This document shows positions 35,821-43,969 of a stretch of 64,000 nucleotides of DNA, piece after piece (within the stretch, counting starts at the first letter, position 1; the number at the start of each line of letters is the position of its first letter). Both the position numbers and the translations under genes were made by a program. The notes beneath the pieces are model-generated. The model was not told where the DNA came from. It saw only the letters and a program-made list of their open reading frames with translations, and did no database searches. The DNA lies in contig NZ_JOFL01000006.1 of NCBI RefSeq assembly GCF_000719265.1, positions 558,001 through 622,000 on the forward strand. Reading direction: 5' to 3'. The DNA is from Streptomyces roseoverticillatus (lineage in GTDB: Bacteria; Actinomycetota; Actinomycetes; Streptomycetales; Streptomycetaceae).

Positions 35821-35846
35821 GCGCGCCCCCTTTCGTGGAAACTTAG

Positions 35847-35874
35847 AGAGACCTCTAAATTTAGAGAGGTCTCT
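35847..35874. promoter_or_regulatory. Probable TetR operator
   Basis: AGAGACCTCT (35847-35856) and AGAGGTCTCT (35865-35874) are perfect inverted arms around AAATTTAG, inside an A+T-richer stretch 27 bases upstream of the TetR ATG. The size, symmetry and position are typical for autoregulatory TetR sites. Confidence 0.75.
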
Positions 35875-35923
35875 GAACGGGGGCAAGTGCTGTGGCGGCG
35901 CAGACCGCTGGGACGGAAAGCCG

Positions 35924-36712
35924 CTACCCGGCCCTTGGGGAGGACCAGAAGGAGGCGGGCAGCATGCCGACTTCGCGGGCGGCCTGGTCCAGGTCGGCGG
36001 CAACCGGCTCCAGCGCCGTGTAGACCGGGTCGCCGTCGGCGGCCATGCGGCGGATGACCTCCGCGTTGGTCCTGGCCCGCGCGGCCACCACGGTTCCGAA
36101 CGCCGAGCGGTCGCCTTCGTACCCGTAGGCGTCGAGCAGCAGGTGCAGCCGCCGGGAGCGGTCTTCGAAGGCGGTGAAGCCGGTCCGCTCGGCAAGCCGG
36201 CGCGCGTGCAGGGGAACCCAGGTCAACGCCATGAAGGCCAGGTCGAACTCACGCGTTGACGGGCCGGCGGTGTCCCAGTCGAAGAAGCCCGCCACGCGCC
36301 CTTCGCGCCGGACCGCGTTCCACGGGGCGGCGTCATGGTGGCCGATGACCAGACCGGGCCGCCACGACTGCCCGGCGAGCCAGCGCGCATCCTGTTGCGG
36401 GACGAACGACCGGGTCGCGTCGTGCAGCCTCCGGGCCCACCGGCCCACGTCCTCCAGCGCGGTCGTCGAGTACACCCAGGCGGGCCAGGGAAGGTCTTCG
36501 CCCGCCGTCTCGCCGTCGAGACGGGTCAGGACCTCACGCCCTTGGCCGTCCACCCCCAGGACCCGGGGCACGCCCTCCAGCCCGACCGCCTCCAGATGGC
36601 GCAGCAGCGCGTGCACTGCGGGGGTCCACGGCTGGACGGGCCGGTGGACCGCGTCACCGCGGCGCACCGCTCCCACCGTCCTGCCGCCGGGCAAACGCTC
36701 CTCGTCGTCCAT
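35924..36712 (-). CDS. Aminoglycoside phosphotransferase (APH)-fold kinase
   Basis: A 262-residue protein of the APH/choline kinase fold. The catalytic loop is VIGHHDAAPWNAV (HxDxxxxN), and FFDWDTAGPSTREFDLAFM contains the Mg-binding DWD segment. The N-terminal nucleotide-binding lobe is short, and there is a conserved RLDGETAGEDLPWP. Members of this broad family phosphorylate small-molecule hydroxyls; antibiotic resistance is possible but not shown. It is divergent from the SARP regulator at 36919. Confidence 0.85.
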   Translation of the reverse strand: MDDEERLPGGRTVGAVRRGDAVHRPVQPWTPAVHALLRHLEAVGLEGVPRVLGVDGQGREVLTRLDGETAGEDLPWPAWVYSTTALEDVGRWARRLHDATRSFVPQQDARWLAGQSWRPGLVIGHHDAAPWNAVRREGRVAGFFDWDTAGPSTREFDLAFMALTWVPLHARRLAERTGFTAFEDRSRRLHLLLDAYGYEGDRSAFGTVVAARARTNAEVIRRMAADGDPVYTALEPVAADLDQAAREVGMLPASFWSSPRAG

Positions 36713-36918
36713 GAGTCGGTTCTAGCGCGGCCCGCCCGCTCGCGCAGCTGCATTTTCCGGGGCCCCGCGTGCCGGCGGATTGCGAAGCGACCCTGCCGAC
36801 GACGGGGTGTCGACGGGGTGCCTGAAAGCCCCGGCCTGCGGCGCAGGCGCGTCCGGGGCGTTTGGTGCCCCCGGGACTCCGGCATCCTGGTTCTTTCTTA
36901 CGAGGAGGCTTTGGATCC

Positions 36919-39687
36919 GTGGAATTCCGGCTGCTCGGCACGGTGGCGATCTGCACCGAGACCGGCGACATCCCGCTCGGCCCCGCCAAACGGCGCAGCC
37001 TGCTCGCCGCACTGTTGCTGAGGCCCAACTACCCGCTCTCGGTCGAGCAGCTGACGGCGGCTCTCTGGGACCATGAACCGCCGCTCCACGCCCGCGGAGT
37101 CATCCAGGGCCACGTGTCGAGGCTGCGGAGCTTGCTGACGGCCGCCGGCGCCGGGACGTACGGGGCCGAGCTGATCACCCAGGGCGCGGGCTACGTCCTG
37201 CGGATGCCCGAGACGCTGCTGGACGCGCACCGCTTCGAAGAGCTGGTGGCCCTGGCCCGAGAGCAGCGCGCCCCGGCCGATGCCGTGGCGACGTACCAGG
37301 AGGCGCTGTCGCTGTGGCGGGGGCCCGCGCTGGCCGACGCGTATCCGAGTCCGCCCCTCCAGGCCGCCGCGCACGCGCTGGAGGAGCTCCGGCTGGCTTC
37401 GGTGGAACAGCTGGCCTGCGGTTACACCCGGCTGGGCGAGCACGCCCGGGCCGCCGCCGTGCTCCGCGCGGAGGCATGCGCCCATCCGCTGCGCGAATCG
37501 CTGTCCGCCGCCCTCATGGGGGCGCTCCAGAGGGCGGGCCGCCGCTCGGAGGCGCTCGACTGGTTCCATCGCACCCGGCGGTTGCTCGCCGACGAACTGG
37601 GCGTGGACCCGGGCCGGGAACTGGCGGACGCCTACGCCTTCGCCTTGCGCGGCGGGGAGGGAGACGTATCGGGTGACAGGACGACGGCCGCCACCGCGGT
37701 TCCGGATCCGTGCCCGGCCACCGCGGCGCACGCCCCGCTCCCCGCCCCCGTACCGGCCGCCGTTCCCCATGCCGGTGCGCCCGATCTGCTGCCGCGCGCG
37801 CCGCGCGGCTTCCACGGGCGGGCGGCGGAGCTCGCCGCCCTGTCCCGGGCCACCGCGGGCGAGGCGCCCGTCTGTCTGGTCACCGGGCCCGCCGGGGTCG
37901 GGAAGACGGCCCTCGTGTTGCATTGGGCACACCACGGCCGCGCCGGATTCCCCGACGGGCGGCTCTACGCCGACCTGCGCGGCTTCAGCGACACGGGCGA
38001 GCCGGCCCTCATCGAGGTGCTGCGCGATTTCCTGCCGGCGCTCGGTGTCGCGCAGCACCGGATACCGGAGTCGGCGAACGGCGCGGCCGCGCTGTTCAGG
38101 TCGCTCGCCGCCGGCCGTCAGCTCCTCGTGGTGCTCGACAACGCGCGCGACTCCGAGCAGGTCAGGCCGCTCCTGCCGGGCGGTCCCCACTGCGTCACCG
38201 TCGTCACCAGCAGACACCGGCTGCCGGGGCTGATCGTCACCGACGCCGCCCGTTCCGTTCCCGTGGACGTGCTCGGGCCGGAGGACGGCACGGCGCTCCT
38301 CGCCGGTGTGCTCGGCACGGAACGGGTGCTCGCGGAGCCGGTGGCCGCGCGACGGCTGGCCGAGCTGTGCGGCGGGCTGCCGCTCGCGCTCCGGGTGGCC
38401 GCCGCCAGACTGGTGCAACGGCCCGGCTGGTCGCTGGGCGCGATGACCGCCGAGCTGTCCGACGAGACGCGCCGGCTGAGCCTGCTGGACGTGGAGGACA
38501 CCGGCGTACGAGCGGCGCTGCGCCTGACGCTGCAGCAGCTCCCCGGGCACGTCTCCCGTCAGTTCGCCCATCTCGGCCGCCACCCCGGCACGCACGTCGA
38601 CCGGTACGCGGCGGCGGCCCTGGCGGGCACGGACCCGGCAGTCGCCGAGACCGCCCTGGAGCGGCTGGCCGTCGCACACCTCGTCACGGAGACGGCGCCC
38701 GGCCGCTGGACACTGCACGACCTCGTACGGCTCTACGCCCGTGGCCTGGACGCCGGGCCCGACGCGCTCAAGCGCCTGCTCGACCACTACATCGTCACGG
38801 CCCTCGCGGCCGTGGCGGCGGCCGAGCCCGGCAACGAGGATTGCTTCCCGCTGCCGGCGGACTTCCTGCCGCCCGCCGCCGTACGGGAGTTCGGTGACCG
38901 GTCCGCCGCCGTGGCCTGGTACGCGGCCGAGCGGGACGACCTCGTGCAGGCGGTGGCCGCGGCGCGCGCCGCCGGACTGCACGGCAGGATCTGGCGGATC
39001 GTCCTGACGCTGTGGCCGCTGATCGTGTGGCGCGTGCGGGACGGCTGGGTCCCGCTCCTGGAGACCGGGCTCGAGGCGGCACGGGCCGACGCCGATCAGT
39101 ACGGCGAGTCGCGGGTGCTGAACGTGCTCGGCTGGGTGCTGATCGAGGAAGGGCGCGTCGAGGAGGCGCTGACCCGCATGGGGGCCGCCTCCGCGCTCGC
39201 CTCCCGGGCGGGCGACCTGAACGCCGAGGCGAACGCGCTGATCGTCCTGGCCATGGCGCAAGCGGCGCTCGGCGCCCCGGACGAGGCGGCGGAGGGATGC
39301 GAGCGGGCGGTGGAACTGGCCCGCGAGGCCGGCGACCGGACCATCGAGCGACTGGCCCTGCAGCACCTCGCCCGGCACCGGGTCGACGCCGGCGAATGGC
39401 GCCCGGCCCTCGACACGGCGACCGAGGCCCTCGCCTTCGACGACCGGTCGCCCACGGCCGACGTGCCCCGGATGCTGCTGCTCATGGTGAAGGGAGAGGC
39501 GCTGCTCGGGCTCGGCGACGAGGCCGAGGGCATCCGTCAGCTCGACCTGGCGGCCCGGCTGGCGGAGTCGTCCGGCTACGAGGACGGAGAGGTACGGGCA
39601 CTCGGTGCGCTGCTGCGGGTGTCGGCGGACGAGGGGTTCCGGGCACGGTACGACGCGGCGCTGGGGCGGCTCACGGCCCGTCCGTGA
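36919..39687 (+). CDS. SARP/AfsR-type regulator with NB-ARC and TPR domains
   Basis: A 922-residue regulator. Residues 1-90 are an OmpR-like winged helix (MEFRLLGTVAICTETGDIPL, RGVIQGHVSRLRSLL) and 95-250 the bacterial transcriptional activator domain ending ELGVDPGRELADAYAFAL. Residues about 295-640 are an NB-ARC STAND ATPase: Walker A TGPAGVGKTAL, Walker B LLVVLDNARD and GLPLALRVAAARL. The last ~280 residues are TPR-like helices. GTG 36919 is chosen because GAGGAGG lies ten bases before it and the activator domain starts here at once. SARPs bind heptameric direct repeats and activate biosynthetic genes. This one lies immediately upstream of the precursor peptide-P450-JmjC group and is its likely pathway activator. 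Confidence 0.9.
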   Translation: MEFRLLGTVAICTETGDIPLGPAKRRSLLAALLLRPNYPLSVEQLTAALWDHEPPLHARGVIQGHVSRLRSLLTAAGAGTYGAELITQGAGYVLRMPETLLDAHRFEELVALAREQRAPADAVATYQEALSLWRGPALADAYPSPPLQAAAHALEELRLASVEQLACGYTRLGEHARAAAVLRAEACAHPLRESLSAALMGALQRAGRRSEALDWFHRTRRLLADELGVDPGRELADAYAFALRGGEGDVSGDRTTAATAVPDPCPATAAHAPLPAPVPAAVPHAGAPDLLPRAPRGFHGRAAELAALSRATAGEAPVCLVTGPAGVGKTALVLHWAHHGRAGFPDGRLYADLRGFSDTGEPALIEVLRDFLPALGVAQHRIPESANGAAALFRSLAAGRQLLVVLDNARDSEQVRPLLPGGPHCVTVVTSRHRLPGLIVTDAARSVPVDVLGPEDGTALLAGVLGTERVLAEPVAARRLAELCGGLPLALRVAAARLVQRPGWSLGAMTAELSDETRRLSLLDVEDTGVRAALRLTLQQLPGHVSRQFAHLGRHPGTHVDRYAAAALAGTDPAVAETALERLAVAHLVTETAPGRWTLHDLVRLYARGLDAGPDALKRLLDHYIVTALAAVAAAEPGNEDCFPLPADFLPPAAVREFGDRSAAVAWYAAERDDLVQAVAAARAAGLHGRIWRIVLTLWPLIVWRVRDGWVPLLETGLEAARADADQYGESRVLNVLGWVLIEEGRVEEALTRMGAASALASRAGDLNAEANALIVLAMAQAALGAPDEAAEGCERAVELAREAGDRTIERLALQHLARHRVDAGEWRPALDTATEALAFDDRSPTADVPRMLLLMVKGEALLGLGDEAEGIRQLDLAARLAESSGYEDGEVRALGALLRVSADEGFRARYDAALGRLTARP

Positions 39688-40060
39688 CCGCGCGTCGGTG
39701 GGGCGGCGGGGTGGCGAGGGAGGCGGGGCCGTGGGACGCGCGTGGACGGAACACCGGTCCGTGGGCTCCTGGGCGTGGTGCGGCGCGGCGCCGGCGCGGC
39801 TGACGGCCCCGAAGGGGAACGCCGCCGGACGTGAGCGGGACATCAGCCGAACGTGAGCGGAACATCAGCGGGCCGGGCAAAGATGAACGGATCGCGGGAA
39901 CGCACCGCGAGATCCACATCTTTACCCGGGGGCCCCGCGCTTTTGGTTAGGGTCCGGGTTTGGATGAAGTCGTTCGGTTTCCCGACCGGAAAGCCGAATT
40001 TCAATGATGGTGCGGGCACTCCTGTTTCGTCGTGCCCGTAATCCTGGGAATGGAGGAACC
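39688..40060. promoter_or_regulatory. Leader region of the RiPP precursor gene
   Basis: About 370 bp between the regulator and the precursor. The first 200 bp are GC-rich and featureless; the last 160 bp are A+T-richer. They contain an imperfect palindrome TTCGGTTTCC (39973-39982) / GGAAAGCCGAA (39988-39998), 63-88 bases before the ATG. GGAGG at 40052-40056 is the ribosome binding site of the peptide. No other gene is visible. Confidence 0.45.
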
Positions 40061-40144
40061 ATGAAGATGGTCAAGGCGTTTGTGAAGCGGTTCAAGAAGG
40101 ACGAGGACCTCGCCAACCACGCGTGGGTGCTGCACGTCATCTGA
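40061..40144 (+). CDS. RiPP precursor peptide (27 residues), P450-modified class
   Basis: A 27-codon gene too short for ordinary gene callers, with the ideal site AATGGAGGAACC before its ATG. The basic-amphipathic leader (MKMVKAFVKRFKKDEDL) is followed by ANH and the hydrophobic C-terminus AWVLHVI directly at the stop. It lies 78 bp before a cytochrome P450 and is followed by a JmjC/cupin oxygenase, both in the same direction. That matches P450-modified RiPPs such as atropopeptides (tryptorubin), whose short precursors end in an aromatic core (remembered as AWYIWY). Here Trp22 and His25 occupy the two corresponding aromatic positions (W-x-x-H instead of W-x-x-W). Coding is supported by the site, the composition shift and the context. 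The leader/core boundary and the product are inference. Confidence 0.75.
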   Translation: MKMVKAFVKRFKKDEDLANHAWVLHVI

Positions 40145-40152
40145 CGCACCGC

Positions 40153-40193
40153 CGCCGGCGGAGGCCGCGGCCGTGCCGCTGCCTCCGCCGGCG
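40153..40193 (+). promoter_or_regulatory. 13-bp hairpin between precursor and P450 genes
   Basis: CGCCGGCGGAGGC (40153-40165) pairs perfectly with GCCTCCGCCGGCG (40181-40193) around a 15-base loop, nine bases after the precursor stop. No T tract follows. Such hairpins between a RiPP precursor and its enzymes usually stabilise the peptide mRNA or cause partial termination so that precursor is made in excess. Confidence 0.6.
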
Positions 40194-40222
40194 CTGCTCT
40201 CCGCCTGCCGCGGGGGAACGCA

Positions 40223-41311
40223 ATGCATCGCCAGGTCAATGGAGACGGGATTCTCGTGGAAGAAATGGCACCGGCGGCAGTGCGCGGCCATTCCGTCGTG
40301 TACGCCCCGCGGATTCAGGAACTGCTGGCCAGAGAAGAGAAAGTGTTCCGGATCGACGCGACCACGGTCGGCGTCTCCGACTGCGACCTGATGGCCGAGA
40401 TCGTCGCCGCGCGCCCCGTGCTGGCGACGGAGCGCTCGGTCTACAAGCCCGCCGCAGGGGCCGAGATCCACCACGACAGCGCGACACGGACGATCCGCGC
40501 GCTGGGGCAGGACGTCATGGCGGGCATCCGGACTCCGCCGCCCCCGGCGCGCGGGCTCTCCGGCGCCTGGCCCTACGCGCCCACCTCCTACCTGAGGCGG
40601 TGGCTCTTCTCGTCCGACCCCCTGCCGGTCTCCCTGTTGTCGAAACGCGGCGTCACGCGCTCCGACACGCTCTCCCGGATCGTCGACCGCGCCGTCACCG
40701 TCTGGCCCGGATCCCCTGCCGGGGGCGGGTGCACCGCGCTGGCCGAGCAGATACGCGGCGCTTCCGGCACCCGGGACAGGAAACAGGCCATCGCGCTGTA
40801 CCGGCGAGCGACGGCCACCCTCTGCGACGGCGTGGCCGCCCTGGCCGGCAACGCCCTGTGGCTCATGGGGCCGGCACGGGAGGAAGAGGGAGCCCGCGCC
40901 GATCTCACCACGGTCCTGTGGGAGACGCTGCGGCTCCTCCCGCCCGCGTGGATGCTGTATCGCAAGGGCGGGGACGCGTACACCGGACTGCACCCCGAGA
41001 TCCGTCCCACGGACAACGTCGCGCTCTTCCCACTCCTGATGCACCGTCATCCGGACTACTGGTCCGACCCCCTGGAGTTCCGGCCCGAGCGGTGGGCCGG
41101 GGTGGCGGACCCGGAGAAGACGCCCGGGTTCATGCCGTTCGGCTTCGACGGTGCCCGCTGCTGGGCCAAGCACCTGGTCGTGCCCCTGGCCGAGCGCCTG
41201 CTGACCGTCGCCTTCGACAACCGGCTCGTCATCCGCAGCCCGCAGCGGGACGCGGAGGTCCCCCTGCGCTCCCTGCTCTCCGTGCGGTTCGACGCGGCAA
41301 CCGGGGCGTGA
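40223..41311 (+). CDS. Cytochrome P450, atypical, probable peptide cross-linking enzyme
   Basis: A 362-residue P450, shorter than the usual ~400. The K-helix ExxR is Glu234-Arg237 in VLWETLRLLPPA. The meander FRPERWAG and the haem segment FMPFGFDGARCWAKH (Cys313 ligand) are present but altered: the Arg lies directly before the Cys and two glycines are replaced by Asp and Ala. The I-helix reads LAGNALWLMG and lacks the acid-alcohol pair used for O2 activation, as in several P450s that make C-C or C-N cross-links. ATG 40223 follows GGGGGA. With the 27-residue peptide gene just upstream, the likely job is oxidative cross-linking of Trp22 and/or His25 of the precursor; this is inference. Confidence 0.85.
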   Translation: MHRQVNGDGILVEEMAPAAVRGHSVVYAPRIQELLAREEKVFRIDATTVGVSDCDLMAEIVAARPVLATERSVYKPAAGAEIHHDSATRTIRALGQDVMAGIRTPPPPARGLSGAWPYAPTSYLRRWLFSSDPLPVSLLSKRGVTRSDTLSRIVDRAVTVWPGSPAGGGCTALAEQIRGASGTRDRKQAIALYRRATATLCDGVAALAGNALWLMGPAREEEGARADLTTVLWETLRLLPPAWMLYRKGGDAYTGLHPEIRPTDNVALFPLLMHRHPDYWSDPLEFRPERWAGVADPEKTPGFMPFGFDGARCWAKHLVVPLAERLLTVAFDNRLVIRSPQRDAEVPLRSLLSVRFDAATGA

Positions 41312-41374
41312 CCGGCGCCACGCCGCCCGCCTCCCGCCGCGAGCACCGAACACCCTGACACCACGGGAAACACC

Positions 41375-42382
41375 ATGGAATCGCCCACGCTGGCCGGCTG
41401 GGTCGGCGACGTCACGAGCTTCACCGGCCGCCAGTGGCAGCGCGAGCCCGCCGTCTTCACGCCGGAGACGCTCGCCTCGCCGTTCGGCCTCGACGAGCTG
41501 GACGCCGCCTTCGACGGAGGACTGCTGCGCACCCCCTACCTGGAGATGGTCCGCTCCGACAAGGTCGTCGTCCCGCCCGCTGCCTACACCACATCACGCG
41601 TGGTCAACGGCACGACGCACCATGGCTTCGCCGACCGCGCGAAAGTCGTCGCACTCCTGCGCTCAGGGGCGACGCTGCTCCTGCGCTGCGTCGATCAGTG
41701 GCACCGCCCGACGGGCGACCTGGTGGCGCGGTTGACCGAGGAGCTCGGCCGCCGCGTGGAGGCATTCTTCTTCGTCACACCCGCCGGCGGTCAGGGGCTC
41801 GCGGTGCACCGTGACGACGCCGACGTGTTCGTCCTCCAGGCGGCCGGACGCAAGACCTGGTACGTCCACGACGCACCGGCGGTGGCGGACTGGTCGCTGG
41901 GAGAGCTCCCGGACGACGAACGCTCCCCGCTGCTCCTGCACAGCGTCCTCGAGCCCGGCAGCGTGCTCTACGTCCCGCGCGGCTTCGCGCACCGCGCGGT
42001 GGGCGCCGCCGGACTGTCCGCCCACCTGTCGCTGACGATCCGCGACGTCTCCCTGCAGGACCTGCGCACGGCCCTGGAGCAGCAGTTGTCCGAAGGGCTG
42101 GACCTCCCGGCGCGCCCGCTCGGCGAGACGGCGATCGCCGACGCCTGCGCCACGCTGCTCAGCCACGCCCGGGCGAGGCTCGACACGATCGCACCGGAGG
42201 ACCTGCTGGCCGCCGCACGGGCCGCGCAGGCGAGGCAGCCGGTCGCGACGCCGCAGACGGAGACGTTCGCCGAGACGGCCCGGAACTGGCCGGACGGCGG
42301 AGCCGGCGCCGGGCGTGCCGGGCCGGCGTCCGTCAGCCGCACGTGGCGCCGGTTGCGCGACGCGGCACGCAGCGCGCGCTGA
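41375..42382 (+). CDS. JmjC/cupin_4-type 2-oxoglutarate oxygenase
   Basis: A 335-residue protein of the ribosomal-oxygenase-like cupin_4/JmjC family (relatives of YcfD, MINA53 and NO66). The Fe ligands are His145 and Asp147 (GLAVHRDDADVFVLQ) and His206 (VPRGFAHRAVG); GRKTWYV (Lys160) is the probable 2-oxoglutarate contact. These enzymes hydroxylate side chains of peptides or proteins (His or Arg in known cases). Lying 63 bp after the P450 with its own GGGAAA site, it is a candidate to hydroxylate the RiPP core, and His25 is an attractive target given the family's histidyl-hydroxylase members. The C-terminal ~50 residues are low complexity. Confidence 0.82.
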   Translation: MESPTLAGWVGDVTSFTGRQWQREPAVFTPETLASPFGLDELDAAFDGGLLRTPYLEMVRSDKVVVPPAAYTTSRVVNGTTHHGFADRAKVVALLRSGATLLLRCVDQWHRPTGDLVARLTEELGRRVEAFFFVTPAGGQGLAVHRDDADVFVLQAAGRKTWYVHDAPAVADWSLGELPDDERSPLLLHSVLEPGSVLYVPRGFAHRAVGAAGLSAHLSLTIRDVSLQDLRTALEQQLSEGLDLPARPLGETAIADACATLLSHARARLDTIAPEDLLAAARAAQARQPVATPQTETFAETARNWPDGGAGAGRAGPASVSRTWRRLRDAARSAR

Positions 42383-42526
42383 CGCACAGCCATGGCGTTG
42401 GCGGCCGACGGCGGAGCCACCGCCCTGGGGCGGGGCCGGGAGCTCGTGTCCGCCGACGGCGTGACGCGAGACGGCCGGGCCGGGCGGTTCGGCGGGGGAC
42501 CGTTCGGATGCTCAGCTCGATACCGG

Positions 42527-43735
42527 CTACCAGAACTGCGGGCGCCATTCGAAGAGCAGGATGGTCGCGTCGTCCCGCAGCTGGTTGCGCTGGTAGTCGA
42601 GGATGGCGTGGATGAGCAGCCGGAGGACCTCGGCAGGGCGCTGGCCGGCGGCGGAGGAGCGGATGATGAAGTCGGTGAACCGGTCCAGGCCGAACTCCGC
42701 ACCGTCCGCGTCGCGGGCTTCCACGACGCCGTCGGTGTAGAGCAGGACGCAGTCGCCCGGTTCCAGTGTCGTCTCGTGAACCTGCCGGGTTGCCGGGACG
42801 AGCTGGCCCGCCAGGCCGATCGGCGGCTGCGGAGGGCTGTCCAGCACCCCGCCCAGCACCCGCTCGGCCCGGATCAGCAGCGGTGGGGGATGACCGCAGT
42901 TGACCCAGCGCAGCACCCCGGTGAGCGCGTCGAGCCGGCACAGCACGCCGGTGCAGAAGTGGTCGGGCAGCCACTGGGCGAGGGCCTGGTCCACGGAGCC
43001 GACGATGTCGGCCAGGTCGCCACCGCCGCGGCGGGCGTTCCGCGCCGCCGCCATGGCGACCGACGTGGTCAGACCGGCGACCAGATCGTGGCCCATGGAG
43101 TCGAGGATCATGGTGTGCAGTACGTCCTTGACCACCGAGTGGTCGAAGGCGTCGCCGGCGACGTCGTACGCCGGCTCCAGGACCGCGGTCGAGACGCACC
43201 TGCTGCTGCCGATGGTGTGGGACGGCAGGAAGGCCCGCAGCATCTCGGTGGGCAGCCGCATGGTCGCGGTGCGGGCGCGGGCCGCGAGCCAGTCGCTGTA
43301 GGTGCGCTTGGAGGTGATCAGCATGGCGAACAGAAAGGCCAGCATCCGGCTGCGGCGCATCCGCACCCCGTCGAGCGAGGGCATGCGCACCCCCAGCACG
43401 CCCAGCCGCTCCGCACCGTCGACCAAGGGCATCCAGACCATCACGTCTTCGTCGGCATCGGCCACTCGCGGAGTGACCGTGCGGTACGCCCAGCCGGCCA
43501 GCGAACGGTCCACCGGCAGCGGCTCCAAGGCCTCGTCGAGCGGGATCAGGAGCTGTTGCTGCAGGTCGACGAGGTAGACCAGCGCGGTGCCCAGGCCGAG
43601 GGCCGAGGCGCACCGGTTCGCCAGGTCGGGCAGTTCGAACGGCAGGGCCGTCTGCGCCTCGGCGATCAGCTCTTCCAGCCGGTTCTCGTCGACGGCGGTG
43701 TCGGAGCCGGCGGACGCATGCGGCGGGTCCGGCAC
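42527..43735 (-). CDS. GAF-PP2C (SpoIIE-like) phosphatase
   Basis: A 402-residue signalling protein. Residues about 20-170 are a GAF-like sensor domain and 180-400 a SpoIIE/PP2C phosphatase: EPAYDVAGDAFDH, LDSMGHDLVAGLTTSVAMAA, WVNCGHPPPLLI, LLYTDGVVEARD and RDDATILLFEW carry the expected aspartates. The phosphatase start EPAYDVAGDAF is the usual GGDWYD motif in variant form. GTG 43735 is preferred because AAGGGG lies eight bases before it, but the frame is open to GTG 43810 and ATG 43786. It converges with the JmjC gene and probably does not belong to either biosynthetic cluster. Confidence 0.85.
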   Translation of the reverse strand: MPDPPHASAGSDTAVDENRLEELIAEAQTALPFELPDLANRCASALGLGTALVYLVDLQQQLLIPLDEALEPLPVDRSLAGWAYRTVTPRVADADEDVMVWMPLVDGAERLGVLGVRMPSLDGVRMRRSRMLAFLFAMLITSKRTYSDWLAARARTATMRLPTEMLRAFLPSHTIGSSRCVSTAVLEPAYDVAGDAFDHSVVKDVLHTMILDSMGHDLVAGLTTSVAMAAARNARRGGGDLADIVGSVDQALAQWLPDHFCTGVLCRLDALTGVLRWVNCGHPPPLLIRAERVLGGVLDSPPQPPIGLAGQLVPATRQVHETTLEPGDCVLLYTDGVVEARDADGAEFGLDRFTDFIIRSSAAGQRPAEVLRLLIHAILDYQRNQLRDDATILLFEWRPQFW

Positions 43736-43969
43736 GGAGATCACCCCTTCCGTTCCCAGTCTCACACCGATCCCGGCCGCTCTCATGTCGGGCACGATCC
43801 CACTGATCACGGTGAGTCGTAGCGCCGGATCCCTCCGTTACGCCCGCTGCCCGCGCCCGAAGACTCTGAAATTCCGTAGCCCGCTCCGTGATTCCGTGAG
43901 CCTGCCGACCGTTGGGTGAGGACTTGCGGCCCTCGACCGGCTTTGTCCGTGGCAGTGAAAGGGGACCGA

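Noticed and set aside
35924..36712. APH-fold kinase as self-resistance for the polyene or RiPP
   Set aside because: Polyenes are not inactivated this way in known producers and the gene is divergent from the SARP; no evidence for a role.
36898..39843. Long minus-strand frame opposite the SARP regulator
   Set aside because: No motif; it is the shadow of a gene whose plus-strand frame has Walker A, Walker B and activator domains.
42527..43735. Inclusion of the GAF-PP2C gene in the RiPP locus
   Set aside because: It runs in the opposite direction, converging on the JmjC gene, and has a signalling, not tailoring, function.
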